DNA of 64,000 nt from Selaginella moellendorffii (taxonomy: Eukaryota; Streptophyta; Lycopodiopsida; Selaginellales; Selaginellaceae). Shown here in pieces: positions 9,434-21,819 of this stretch; the first letter of the stretch is position 1; each line of letters begins with the position of its first letter. The DNA lies in NCBI RefSeq assembly GCF_000143415.4, contig NW_003314286.1, positions 389,616 through 453,615 of the forward strand, written 5' to 3'. The notes under the pieces are model-generated. The model was not told where the DNA came from, did not search any database, and saw only the letters and a list, made by a program, of their open reading frames with translations. A program made the translations under genes and the position numbers.

Positions 9434-11559
9434 GAGCGAAGCAGAGCGCGTCCGCAAAAACCCTAGCTCGCCCTGGACAGAGTCCACAGTGAAAGAGCGC
9501 TTTCCTTTCCCTGTAGTCTTGTGGACGGTCCAGATGCAAGATCAAGTGAAATGAAATAGACTTGTTTACAAAAATAGTGCTGTGATTTCTCCTTCTTGCG
9601 TGAAAGCTTGCTGGATTTGCCATCACAGAAAGTCATATTGATAGATAATTATAAATACTTCTATTACTTTGAAGAAACTCAACCCCCCAAACCTAAAACA
9701 TTCCAGTCAAGTGGGAGTCAAATGTGAGTTAAGTGGGAATACTAATTTGGATTGAAAATTTGTGACTCCACGACTTTGTAACCATAACAATATCACTCCA
9801 CTCACACATCCAATCTAACAACCTGAATACACATGATCACGTGTGGCTTTATAGGCATGGGATAGGGATCAATTACAGTGTGTAGCTGCGAAACACTGCA
9901 TATTATTGCCATGTATCACCAATGCCAGGGTGATTGGTGAGACTGTCAGCGTCATGGAGGAGAGTGGGGGTGCAATCTATATGCAGCCAAGATGCTAATA
10001 CACGAGGAGATTCCTTCAAGAGCATAGGTTGGAAGGGAATGTAATTCTATAGCAAATTCTTCAATAATGGGAAAACTTTATAATATGGGGTTGTTGATGA
10101 AGCAGGATATTAGTAGTTCCATTAACTCACATTTATCCCAAGATCCTAAGTGAAGATCCTATTGCATTCACTAAGAGCCACATTCAACTACTATTATGTG
10201 TATGTTTTTCTTAAGCTATACATTTACTACAAAATGACATTATTGAATTTTATTGACATGTTTCACTATTCCAAGGGGAGAGATTTCATTCATTCATTCA
10301 TTAACTGTTTATAGGGTTTTGTGGTGCCCATCAAGAAGCATATGAGACCAACAGATTATAGTAAGTTGTTTGATGATCTCATGAGTCATTTGTTTGCTGA
10401 GCTCCTCCAGGTCTTCTGCCACCACAGCTTCTATCACCACCCTCAGCTTCACCGACCTGCCTATAGAAATTCACAGATGTCCTTGGCCCAATGTTCACCT
10501 ATGAGAATTACATGTAGATCTGCACCCCAAGGACCTGTGGTTGGCATAGTGGAGCATAGGTTGACCACATGTTAACCACATGCTTCATGTCTTCAGCTTC
10601 TTAACATATGGGGTAGAGGCACATATTATATGGCAGTGGCAATCTCAAACGATGTTTGAGTTCCTTGACACCTTGTTTTGTAGCTGGCCAGGATTCTCCA
10701 ATTGCAGGGGGTGAGGTCATTGTAGATTGTGAAAGCAAATTGGCACCTCAGGTTTATAGTATTCATATAAATTCCAAAAAGGGCACTATCCTTTATTCAA
10801 ACGTTGGAGACATTGCCAAGTCCAAAACTCCAATTGCTTGATCAATTCCATCATCAATATGGAGAGGTTATGGCCAAGGGTGGCTATCCATACCTCGAAA
10901 GTGTGCCACCAACTTTTCCAAGAGCTAAGGCCATATGTTGTGATTTAGCAATAGTTGCATGATTAGGTGTGGATGTTGTAAATGTGATTTAAGATATTGA
11001 AAGATACTTATTGGTCAATCTTTACAAATAGTCTCTTTTTACTACTACAATGGTAACAGGTTAGTATTACTGATTTCCTTTATGGTCTTTACCCAAGTTA
11101 GTTGAGAAACTGGTCATTGCATGTGCACTTAACCATATAGGCATAAAGATAGAATTTCTAAATGCTATTAGTTAAACATATTTCACATAAAAAATTCATT
11201 TGTTAACTTGCACTTGTTAATGTTATGAACTTCTATGATATTGCATTTAGTCTCTTAATATTGTTACATAATAATTTACCATGTCTACTCCTTGTTATCA
11301 TGCCTCATATGTTGGTCTCATACCATATCCATATATCATTTATAGTAAGTGTCTAAATTTGCTCAGAAGGCATATCTACATAATGTAAAGAAGTGTATTA
11401 AATTTTATAATGTTGTTTCATATCTCAATTCACAATTTAGCATTTTTCCATATTTAGTAAGTTTCAAGTTTGTCCCAAATAGGACTAGAGTGAAAGCCCA
11501 AAACATAAACACCTTGGCACAATTTTGCAACTCCACAGACCTTGTTGTGACCATGTACT
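9434..11559. other. Promoter side of CLC-D, then AT-rich repeat-like DNA
   Basis: The first 200 bp should include the CLC-D 5' UTR and promoter. Beyond about 9700 there are only short frames with no recognisable domain. The composition and the neighbouring elements suggest decayed transposon DNA. No gene is called. Confidence 0.5.
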
Positions 11560-12450
11560 TTATTGTGGTTGCTCATGATCCACCGCCGGCCTCCCCCCCA
11601 TCTTGAGGTGTTTAGTTGGCATTGAAGTTCTAGCCATGAACTAGCCAATAGAAGGAGGTTGTCTGCATATATAAGCAGCTGCAAAATCATGCCAGCAAGC
11701 AAGATCAAGGAGGGGGTGTGCCCTACTAGAGCATTTCCAGCCCATCAATGAATAGGCCAAAAAGAGTGGGTGACAAGGTGCAACCTTGTCAGACACCCAT
11801 GCCATAGTCAATCTAAGTGTGCTGTAAAATGTCCACTTTCACATTTTTATAAAGCCTTTGAATGAGCTTAATGAGCTCCAGTGGGACGTTTAGCTCATGA
11901 AGTCATGCAAACAGTCTCTTTCTTGATACCTTGTCAAAGGCTTTTACTATGTCAACGTAGCATGCATAAACTGAGGTTCATGGATGTGCATGCAGCTTGT
12001 CCAGGGCTACCCATAGCGTCACCAAGTGGTCAATGCAACTATAATGTGGTTGGAACCTAGCTTGCCCTCTTGCTCGGCATCCTTTGTCTTCTGTCCAGCT
12101 CACGAGATGCACCACTTTGGCTAGAAGCTTTGCAAAGATTGTTGAGATCATTATAGTATGATAGTTGGAGGGTAGTGATGAATCTCTTGCCTTGTAAATT
12201 GGTACAACTCTGTTGATGTTCCAGGTTTGTGGAAAACCATATTGGATGATTTTGTGGAAAAGTTTGCAATAGCTTGGCTCTGAATCCATAGACATCAGCA
12301 GCCTTCTTGCGTGGGAGAGACTGGATCGTTACCTTCATTTGTTCCGTGGTGATTTGGAGCATTGCTTCCCCACTGGAAATGTTCAAACTCCAAGCTTCCT
12401 ACCTCATACAGTTGGCGAATATGTTGAACCCAGAGTGTGATGTCCTCGAT
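11560..12450 (-). mobile_element. Non-LTR retrotransposon (LINE) reverse transcriptase remnant
   Basis: Read on the minus strand, several frames preserve successive LINE reverse-transcriptase blocks: ITTEQMKVTIQSLPRKKAAD near 12340, then WNINRVVPIYKARDSSLPSNY near 12200. A motif with AFDKV follows near 11930 (motif A), then QGCTLSPTLFGLFIDGLEML near 11780 (motif B, with TGA just before its Gln), and IYADNLLLLA near 11650 (motif C; the second catalytic Asp of YADD is Asn). Frames change between blocks and stops interrupt them, so the element is dead. Neither element end is recognisable. Confidence 0.8.
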
Positions 12451-14289
12451 GATCACTGGTTACGGAAAATTAAGCTTTGGAAGGTTTATGCCTCATTTCC
12501 CAGGCCTGCTATGCATTAAAACATTTAGTGTGAAAGCAAGCTCATGCCCTGGCCATTTTCCTAAAATCTCAACATAGAGATTGTGCTGTAGGGTGTCCTC
12601 TTTGTCTGGCTTGCTTGTATGCCTTGTGAAGCCGATGGCACTCCTCGTTCCACTAGGGTTTGACTGGTAAGCCGTGCTACTGAGGTGGTTTGCAGGATGC
12701 GGACCAGGAAATCTGCCCAGAAACCTATCTGGATGCCATGTTGTTCTTGTCTCTAAAGTTCTTCCACCGTGTGCTGCAGAGCAAGCGCTCAATGGGGCGC
12801 AGTTGCTAGATCACTGGTGCCTGTGTTGGCCATCCGATTTGAGTTTTTTCCTTGACTGGATTTCAAAAGCCCTCTTTTGTGCGGGAATATTTTTCCAGAT
12901 TGTATCTTCAATGCCAAGGGATGTGTGCCCCTTTCAATTTGATGCGCCTGGACATGCAATGCCCAAATTGTCGAGGAGGGCCGCCAGCACAAGGAGTTCC
13001 CCTTTATGTATCTGCTGTCAAGTGATTAGGAGTATGATGTCTTAATGGCAGACCATCACGAGCTGGTAACAAAGAGAAGAAACATCTCTTTTTACTTTTG
13101 TAGTTCATACAAACTTTGGTTTGTTTGTCTCATAGCAATCTGTGGTGTCCATACCCAAGATTTCTCAACTTGGAGTAAGTAGGATTGATTATAACTTGTC
13201 TCTTTTGAAGTTACCTTTAGAAGGACGATGTCATTTCTTTAGTGACTAAGACACTTTTTTTGTTTTTCTCTTACAGGTTCAAATCCCAACGTTGTGGTAA
13301 ACATATGGAGAGAACCATCCTACGGGCTGTCATGGCCGTCACTACCACAGCCTACGAGTGAGCGGGCCATGGCAGTCAGGGCTTGGTCCCAGGGCTGTAA
13401 TCTGCAAGCGGCTCACAGCCATGAGCCATGGCTGAGAAAGCGCTATGAACACAAAGCTAATCTTGCTGTTCGTGTTAGTTGGGGCTGGTCAGCACTCCAG
13501 TAGCTCAAGGCTAGTCAATTGGTAGTTTTTATTAATTGTTATAAATTAATAATAGTTCTTGAGACAAAGAATTTTACCCTAGACCTAAACAATCTCAACA
13601 AAAGGTTAAATTTTAAAGGACTTTTTATTATGCTATTTTGGACCCATAAAGTGTTCCTTTGCTCAAAAAGAATGTGGAGCTACATTGGACGTAACTCTTC
13701 AGCCTAGTTATAGTTAAATAGGGGAAACTATTTCTGTTTCTCTTTCGCTAGCTGGAGGTAGCAAATCAACCTATCGTCGATCCATGGCCCCTGTAACAAC
13801 GGTCAACTCGCACCTGGCATGGGTTTGCGATGGCCATGGCCAGATAACTGGTAGTAAAACCAGGGCTATATGGATGGATGGCTTTTACATGATTTTGCCT
13901 TTCTTACTTGCATAGGAAGAATCTGTTTTGTAACTACTATTCATTTATCATCAATTGATAAATTATATTTACAAAAAAAAACTTTATTTAACATGAACAA
14001 GTTGTGAGTGCATGGAATATGGAAAGGGAATACATGTGCATATCAATTAGCCAAAAACCCTAACTTGTAAGGAGTAAGTGGTCCGGATTGAAATCAATCC
14101 AACAGCTACTAAAATCTCATTATGCTAATATTAGTATACTGTATTATAGCTGTACACTTGGACTTCACATCATCCCCTCTTCTCGGAATAATGAAAGACC
14201 ATCAAAGTTCTCTTGTAGATGGGTTGAGATCTGAACAAGTGTTAGGAGAAGACATCGGCAGATTTATAGGTGGTATCAGTTGTTCTTGA
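12451..14289. other. Repeat-like spacer without genes
   Basis: Only short unrelated frames are present. Parts of 12490-12800 may be upstream LINE sequence on the minus strand. Nothing else is supported. Confidence 0.4.
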
Positions 14290-17200
14290 TCCTTTTGTAT
14301 GAAGTGTTTCAACCGCTGCACATACACAATTTCTAGAGGATCGGCCTATTGGACGTCATGCCAAACCTTATAAGCTTGCGGTCCAACTTGCCGTAATACT
14401 CGATATGGTCTTTTCCACTAAGCAAGGAACCCCTTAGATAAACCATATACCATAAAATGGGGAAAATAGACCAACACCAAATCATTCACTTTGTACTTTG
14501 CAGGTGGACGATGATGGGAGTTGTACCACCATTGTTGTCCCACTTGTATGCAACTTAAGTGTTCGGCAAATTTTGTTTGAACAAATGGAAGAATGTTTAT
14601 CAAATAACCCCACAACCTAGCATTGGCAACTTGTGGCAATTACAAAGGTAAACCCAACTTTGTTAGTAATATTGGATCATGACCATATAAAAGTTTATAT
14701 GGTGAAACATTAACAGAATTTTACACCCCTGTGACATATGCATATTGAAGAGACGGCAAATAACCATCCCAATCCAAATGTTGAAAGTTCATATACTTCA
14801 CGATCATTCATTTGAATGTCCAAACGAGCCATTCCACCAAACTGTTTGACTAAGGATGATAAGCACTCGTGAAAGTATAGCGTATCTCCAACCGAGACAT
14901 CAAAACATGAAATGTTACAGCCATAAATGCGGGACCATTATCCAAAAGAATCCACTCTGGACAAGAATATTGGAACACCACTCGATTGAGAAGGAAGTAT
15001 TCAATAGCAGTTGCAAAGGCACTAGTAAAAGCACCAACTTCCACCCAACGAGTTAAATGGTCAAAAACAATAATAATATATTCATTACCAGCAGTCGATC
15101 GTGGAAAAAGTCCCATAAAATCAAATGCCACCAACTTAAATGGACGGGAAACTGCAATTGACTCTAACTGTTACAAAAGGGAGTATTATGAATTTGGCAC
15201 CAAATGTAGTTACGCACATCTCAAATAACATCACGTCGCATCTCCGGCCAATAGAAGACTTGTGCAGCTTCTCAGTCACACAACGATGTCCCATATGCCC
15301 GCCTAGAACAAAAGAATCATGTTAGACATGGAGAAACTGTGGAATAAAGACAAAAGGCACCACCAACTGTAAAGGATCATCAGGATCCGTCCCCACAAAA
15401 TAAAGAAGGCCATCTTCAAGGCAATACTGAGAATATAAATGCTGGAATGGCAAGTCATCAGCAAGTGATACAGAATTCTCAAACCCATCTCAAAGCCTTA
15501 GAATCCATGGCTCAATTTTTTGAGCCTCACAAACCTCATCAACAAAAGGTAGATCTTGCTATGCACGTTGTGGACACTGAACATCAAGTACAGTAACTGC
15601 CGATGGCACAGAATCCTCATCTAAAAAATCCATAGATGCTGGAACAACAAGCTCGTCAAAAACATGAGAAAAGAGTGGAGAAGGAAGAGGAGCTCGAGAA
15701 AGGGCATCAGCATCAGCCATAGGACTCCTTGGGCGATGAACAACATCAAAATCATATATCTGAAGCTTCAAAATCCACTAAGCAGTACAACCAACTAGAT
15801 TCTTTTACTTCAATAATGAAGTAACAGTAGCATGATCACCTTCAAGTAACATTTGAGAACTATGTAGATATGCATGAAGTTTCTCGAAACCCCAGACTTC
15901 TGCTAAACACTCCTTCTTTGTCGTGGAGTAGTTTACCTCCGCTGATTGTAATGTATGGCTTATATACGCAATGGGATGGTGCTAACAAGGCACACTTGGG
16001 CTCTCTTGCATCAACACATTTCCAAGATCAATATTAAAAGCATCCATGCACAAAATAAAAGGTCAAGTGTAGTCAAGATATGCTAAAATCGAAGGATTCG
16101 TTAATAGTTCTTTGAGATCCACTAATGCCCACTCTCAATACGGAGATTAAATGAAAGATGACGTTGATGATTTCAGCAATGCTTGCAATGGTGCTATGCG
16201 ATTAGAAAGATAATCCACAAAATGACCAAGATACTGCACATTGCTCAAGAAGCATTGTACATCATTCACACACTTCGGAGTAAGGAACTTTAAAATAGCC
16301 ACAAGTTTATCAAGATCAACTTGTAAACCCTTAAGAGAAATATAGTACCCAAGATAAGTTGTATCCTTGGACCCAAACACACACTTTGACCACTTCAGCT
16401 TTAAAATAATATCCCGTAGCCAATTCAACACTTTACAAATATTAATGTCATCCCATGTTGATGACGAATATACTCCTCCCACATCCCTTCGAGTGGATCA
16501 AGACATCATCAATGAAGTCAGTAGTCACCTCCGGCATATTACAAAGAACTTCATCCATCATCCGTTGGAAAGTTGTTGGAGAATTGTTCAAACCAAATGG
16601 TATTACCAAGAACTCGTACAAACCAAATGGTGTATGAAAAGTAGTATTAAAAATATTTTTTTTGGCCATCGATATTTCTCAGTACCCAGAAGCAAAATCT
16701 AGCTTGGTAAACTAACGACTTTGCCCTAGATGATCCAAGAGATCAGCAGTATGAGGAAAAGGGTACGCATCTGGGATTGTCACTTCGTTTAACGGATGGT
16801 AGTTAATGCAGAAATAAATACTTCTATCAGACTTCATCATAAAATGAGGTTCACATGCCCAAAGATTCCATGACTTCCAAATAACACCCTTCTCTAACAT
16901 CTTCTTGATGTTTGCACGTAAAATCTTGATTTCTTTAGGTGACTGATAACGAATAGAAACCTTGATTAGATGAGCATCCCCAATTGGAATCGAATGACGT
17001 GTGGCAATCTTGGCCCTAGACAAAAGTCAAATTCAAAGAGATTAGAATACTCCTTCATGAGTCAGTCAACCGTTGCAACACAAAGATTGTCGGAGGGATT
17101 GGAAAAGGGAAGAGCAGAACAAGATGGAAACATAAAAGGAAGTAGTGGGGGGACAAAAGTAATGGAAGTAAATGTAAAAGTAAAGGGACGAAAAGGTACA

Positions 17201-18108
17201 GAAGTAAGAGGAATGAATGAAATATAAGGAAGTATGAGATAAAGGGGAGAAGTCTTAAAGTTATATTTGGCATAATTGCATTGCAACCAATCCATACCAA
17301 GGATGAGGTCAAAAGCTTGACTCAGCACCACCCATAATGATTGCAACCCAAACTCAAGATCACCCATACGCACAACTAGGTCCGCCTCATCCCGTGGACA
17401 TACATGTGTACAGCTGTTGCCATAAAAAATGAAAACTAGCCCCACCACACGATGCAAGTGTAGATGGCAACATGTGACAACAAGTCGAGCAATAGAAGAT
17501 AAACTCAAACCTGTATCAACTAACATGGAGAGAATAATAGGAGACGGCTTGTTATAAAAACGAGTTTGGAAAGTAAACACTGGATGAATTAGTGCTGAGT
17601 GAACCCCTTGATGATACTTCGGAAAAAACAATGGAGAGGTCATTGATTTATTCACATAAAATCCCTCCGTTACTCGCATGACTCCTCGTTTCCCGAATGC
17701 ATTTTGGTGTTTAGACTTTCCACTACAGCAGCACCAACAAGACATTGTTGACACCAAGGTCTTCACCCAGGAAATGGTGGCTATCAATCTGGAAAATGCC
17801 AACAATGCCGATAAATGTGACCAACTTCATCACACGCATAGTAATGAATATCACGACCATAACCACAGCCTTGCTCTTGTTCTTGGACTCAAATAGTAGC
17901 AGCATCAACCTCTATTGAAACAAGACCATCACTTACAGGAAGTGAAGCTAAAGGACGTGCAACAAAAAGTGGAAGAGGCAATGTCTCATAATGTTGTGCC
18001 AAGCAAAGAGCATTGTCAAGGGTGGTGAAAACAAAAGCATGCACAAGTCCGACAAAATTTTGATGAGTGCTAGCCATAACATTCCTAGCTTGATCCGCTC
18101 TGACATAT

Positions 18109-18271
18109 TGTAGCACATGTGATCATGGGATGAGATTTGAATATACTGTCACCGTGGATCCTTGAAACCTTGGGGGATAAATAGGGGATAAAATAGCCAC
18201 TAAGGGCTCTCTCATCAAGTAATTGCCCCTTTTCCAATTTTCTTAAGGGGAGAGAGATAAGGTACACTACA
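18109..18271 (+). repeat. TRIM left LTR
   Basis: 163 bp. It differs from the right LTR by scattered substitutions only (for example GAATATACTGTCACCGTGG versus AGATATATTGTCACCATGG). Confidence 0.88.
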
Positions 18272-18273
18272 GT

Positions 18274-18285
18274 TGGTATCAGAGC
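18274..18285 (+). promoter_or_regulatory. TRIM primer-binding site
   Basis: TGGTATCAGAGC, complementary to the 3' end of plant initiator-Met tRNA, two bases after the LTR end. Confidence 0.85.
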
Positions 18286-18555
18286 AAATGCCACGGGTTC
18301 GATTCCCATTGATTAGTGGCTACTTAAAAGTATAATATACCCTTGAGGAAGGTATATTCCTACCCTTAAATTTGAAATCGTAAATCGTAGGTATTGGGCA
18401 TCCATGCGTATGTCCTTCCTCTTGTGTGGAGTATCCACGGACGAAGGTATCCACCGTGGGACTGCGGTACGGGTGGATGACTAGTTGCTTCACATCGAAT
18501 AACTAATCTACACAATGGAAGGATTGGTAGATTGAGTGTGGGAATGGAGTTGTTG

Positions 18556-18719
18556 GTTCCTTTTAGCTCAGTAGGGGTTGTTAGTTAATAGTCAATGAGA
18601 ACATTGACATCTCTGAAAGGGGGGTGAGTGTAGCACATGTGATCATGGGATGACTAGCTTAGTAGGGGTTGTTAGTCAATAGTCAATGAGGACATTGACA
18701 TCTCTGAAAGGGGGGTGAG
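18556..18719 (+). repeat. Internal tandem duplication in TRIM before the right LTR
   Basis: The block from GTAGGGGTTGTTAGT through ACATTGACATCTCTGAAAGGGGGGTGAGTG, followed by the first 25 bases of the LTR, occurs twice about 90 bp apart. This duplicates the polypurine tract and the LTR start. Confidence 0.8.
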
Positions 18720-18882
18720 TGTAGCACATGTGATCATGGGATGAGATTTAGATATATTGTCACCATGGATCCTTGGAACCTTGGGGAATAAATAGGGGAT
18801 AAAATAGCCACTAAAGGCTCTCTCATCAAGCAATTGCCCCCTTTCCAATTGGTTTAAGGGGAGAGAGATAAGGTGTGCTACA
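18720..18882 (+). repeat. TRIM right LTR
   Basis: 163 bp, ending GTGTGCTACA and followed directly by the CATAT target duplication. Confidence 0.88.
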
Positions 18883-19262
18883 CATATTTAACTCCGCAAA
18901 AAGCAAAAAGGCTTCAAAAATGAATGCACCAACTTAGATGGTCCTTGACGAAGATGATGCAATTGTTGGAAGGCATTATCACAATCTTCAGTATGTTTAA
19001 ATGCACATTTGAAGACGTCTGGGAGAACACTCCAATCCCCATGAATGGTTGTGCTCAAACCATTGTATTACTACAACACCATCCCTTGGAGACATGTGGG
19101 AAACTTACGCAAATGTTAAGCATCATCCCAAGAATGATATGTGGCAATCATCGTGAAGTGATCTAACCAATGATACACATCATCCTCAGGATTCCCGCAA
19201 AAGAACTCCGGCTGAACGTAAGGATTAGCACCAAGAGCAAAAAGAGTTGTACTACGTGCCAT

Positions 19263-19918
19263 GAATGCCACTATCAACTAAGTTTAGTTGTTCAATTGCA
19301 ATCGCATAACATCAAGAAATTGTACCAATTGCTATTCTAGAGTCAAAGGAGGAAAAGACTACTGATCTGTCATGAAAATGAACAAAAAGGAAAGAGCAAA
19401 AGAAAATAAATGAAAAAAAGCTAAAAGAAAAGGGAGATCTAGACAATGCAAAAAGCTAAATCTAAACCAAAATCCTGAAAGGAAAGAACAAAAGAAAGGA
19501 AATTGAAAAAAACTAGATCTAGATAATATAAAGTTAGATCTAAACCAAAACCCCAAATTCAAGAACTCCTTAAAAGCAATCAAAAGTGTCCCTCATCTCC
19601 ACTAATGTGAATGCATGGAATATAAAAAGAGAATGGTCTTAGCAAGTCTATGTATTTGCCTGGATTTTCTCATACTATTCAGGCACTGAGGGTCCTACAC
19701 CTTGGCTGTGCTGATGTCTGTGATCGTTTTGCTGAAATCTGGGTCTCTTTAGGAGTTTGCCTTTCTCTATGTATGGTTTGTGAACAGGCGCTGCAACAGA
19801 GACATCCCCAGAATCGAGGGCAGCTGGGCACTTATTGCTTTGTTTTCAAGGCTGCAGCACATTGTGCTATGAGTCCTTAGCACTGGATCTTCTTCTCATC
19901 TGACATATTCTCTTCCAC
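19263..19918. other. Upstream side of the Ty3 remnant, no genes
   Basis: This would contain the 5' untranslated region and LTR of the minus-strand Ty3 element, but no LTR edge or primer site is clear. A run near 19600 (ATGCATGGAATAT) resembles one near 14010 in the same orientation and could be a worn LTR trace. Confidence 0.3.
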
Positions 19919-21389
19919 TTGCAGTGATAGATCTGTGGGAGAAAGTCGGCGAGGCGAAACTCGGAGTAGTGACAAGGGAAATGGCCACCGAGCTCGTCAC
20001 GGCCGTGGTGACAACTGATTTCAAGCTGGAAGAAACAAGGAAAAAAGCGAGAATGATTTAAAATTCAAGGACTGTCAGCCTGACGACGTAAACTCTTCCA
20101 GACACTTTTATTGATACCAACATCTCGACCATCATGATCCGGAACGCTTAAGTATTTCTCGTACGGGTACTCTGGCAAGACGGTTTTTGGCTTCTACATG
20201 TTTTACAAGCTGCGGATGGATCCGGTGTTTTCGAGTTGGGCTATTATATGGGAGCAGGGTTCCACGCATGGCCCAGGTTCAAGTTATTACTTCAGGGCAA
20301 ATGAGCTACTGCTGGGAAAGATCGGGGACTGCGACCATTGAATTACGGAACATACTGTTTTTCTGGTAAACGGTCTGAAAGCATCACCACGAATGATTCA
20401 GAATAATACGCCTTCACGTCCGAAAACTATTCGACTAAGCCTATGTGGCAGTTCCTGAAAGATACGGACCTGGACGCATTCTACATGCCCCTGAGGGACT
20501 TGTGTGAATTGTTGCTCGCTGCGCCACTGGCCGGGCACGGGGATTGCAGCGAAGCAGAAGATAGGGAGCGTTACCACAAGTTTGGGGGTTCGGTGCGCTC
20601 TGTCTTGGTCCACCACAGGAAAACGAACTACAACAGCAGGTTTGATCGAGCCTTACAGACTGCGAAAAAGAAAGCGCAGATCGAGTACATGATTGGGAAC
20701 GTATTGCAGGGGAATGACGTAAGTAGTTTCATTCTCCATTTGAAGATGGTCAGTAGAGATTTGAAGGAAACCATGGGTGTTTGCATCTCAGTACGTGGAG
20801 GAGCAACTTTCGTGGCTGGAAGATAGAGTATATCAGACAGAATCAGGGCATCAGCGACGAAACGGTTCTCGTGGGCAAGAGGTTTGAGCATCAGCTACGA
20901 TGTTCGAAACCGCGTCTCCAAGCACGACGCTTGCACCGGCCAATTTCGACCGAAACATGTGAGATGCTTCAACGTCTTTTGAGACGCATGAATCTGCCTG
21001 AAAGCGGGAGAAAAACTGCGCTTATCCAGAGGCTGAGAGATGCTAATTTCAAGGGAGTCTATGACATGGAAGAAGGGCCAGTGATCGAGGACGAACAGGA
21101 GAAGATGGAAGACGACGCCGAAGGAGAGGTGGAGCCAGAGGACCAGGTCGAAGTGGAAGTGGCTGGGGAGGAACAGGAAGCAGTCCAGTTTAATTGCCAG
21201 GGGCCTAAAAAAAGTCTAGGGGTGATGGGGCCCATGCGCAGGTTACTGTCAACGATCGCCACCACGCCCAAGCCAAGTATATCGATGAGCTTATCAACAG
21301 GTACAACCTTAAGCGGTTCTACTTTGTTGTACCATAGAAAATGTTCAACTGGTACCCGTACCAGCTTTGAAGGAGGTTTGGGTCCTTAA
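19919..21389 (+). pseudogene. Decayed gene of unknown function with a SAP-like motif
   Basis: Long coding-like stretches on the + strand fall in changing frames. They are VIDLWEKVGEAKLGVVTREM from 19923, a segment with FSYGYSGKTVFGFYMFYK near 20160, and an open frame at 20443-20720 (MWQFLKDTDLDAFYMPLRD) ending at a good donor, GTAAGT. After the acceptor near 20790 the two candidate frames disagree. One, open to 21389, has ETCEMLQRLLRRMNLPESGRK, which fits a SAP-type DNA-binding helix pair, then an acidic tract. Stops and frame changes suggest a dead gene, possibly transposon-derived. It ends within two bases of the inverted repeat at 21388. Confidence 0.5.
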
Positions 21390-21411
21390 GCTTTATTTCG
21401 TTAAAGTGGGA
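21388..21411 (+). repeat. Left inverted end of candidate two-gene transposon
   Basis: Matches the reverse complement of 34892-34915 at 23 of 24 bases by eye. Confidence 0.6.
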
Positions 21412-21819
21412 ATTGTCATTATCCCACTTGTAAAATAAGGTTTCCAAACCTTTATATAGTATATAAATATAACAAAATTCAACTGCATTGAGGCACATGC
21501 CATTTTATCTTAAACAAGAAAATGTCTACTCAATCACTTCTCCTCCCCCTACCATTGCTTCACCTCTCTCTTCTCCTTGTCATCGTCGTCTAATTTCTTT
21601 CCATCCTTTTAATATTGGCTCAGTTGCTCCGAGTCTAGGTGGAGCCCAAGTCCCTATTCAATCTTTACTTTCCCCTTATTAATAAAACAACTTCGTAGAC
21701 TTCCAATAACATGCTGTAACACGCTGTAACACTTCTAGTATAATGCAAATCCTCTCAAAGAATTATCTTTTAATATTAATACAATGGCATGGAACCCCAT
21801 GCCATAATAAGTTACATTT

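Larger units (their letters stand above)
18109..18882 (+). mobile_element. TRIM (miniature LTR retrotransposon), complete with target duplication
   Basis: Two 163-bp direct repeats (18109-18271 and 18720-18882) both begin TGTAGCACATG and end GTG/CACTACA-like, the second ending GTGTGCTACA, so each LTR has TGTAGCAC/GTGCTACA inverted ends. Immediately after the left LTR is TGGTATCAGAGC (18274-18285), the usual primer-binding site for initiator-Met tRNA. A purine tract (AAAGGGGGGTGAG) precedes the right LTR. The element is flanked by CATAT at 18104-18108 and 18883-18887, a 5-bp target-site duplication. No coding capacity is seen in the 448-bp interior. It lies inside the gag region of the older Ty3 element. 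Confidence 0.9.
14290..19262 (-). mobile_element. Decayed Ty3/gypsy LTR retrotransposon, split by a TRIM
   Basis: Minus-strand order matches a Ty3/gypsy gag-pol. Gag starts at ATG 19260-19262 (MARSTTLFALGANPYVQPE, typical gag with a later HWLDHF). Gag residues continue at 18108-17885 (YVRADQARN). A protease-like MLVDTG near 17520 and LILGMDW near 17310 follow. RT blocks come next: WACEPHFMMKSD and FCINYHPLNEVTIPDAYPFP near 16800, then TPFGLYEFLVIPFGLNNSPTTFQRMMDEV and TDFIDDVLIHS near 16530. RNase H end is near 15740, integrase (AFDFMGLFPR, IVFDHLTRW, LLDNGPAF, FTSAYHP) at 15130-14850, and a C-terminal piece at 14640-14418. Many stops and shifts show it is dead. I could not find its LTRs. Confidence 0.82.

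Noticed and set aside
9173-9487. CLC-D start at 9487
   Set aside because: That frame position is GTG and no ATG lies between it and the upstream stop; ATG 9433 is the first in frame.
13990-19620. LTR pair for the older Ty3 element from the similar ATGCATGGAATAT runs near 14010 and 19600
   Set aside because: The match is only about 30 bp with no TG/CA ends, primer site or target duplication.
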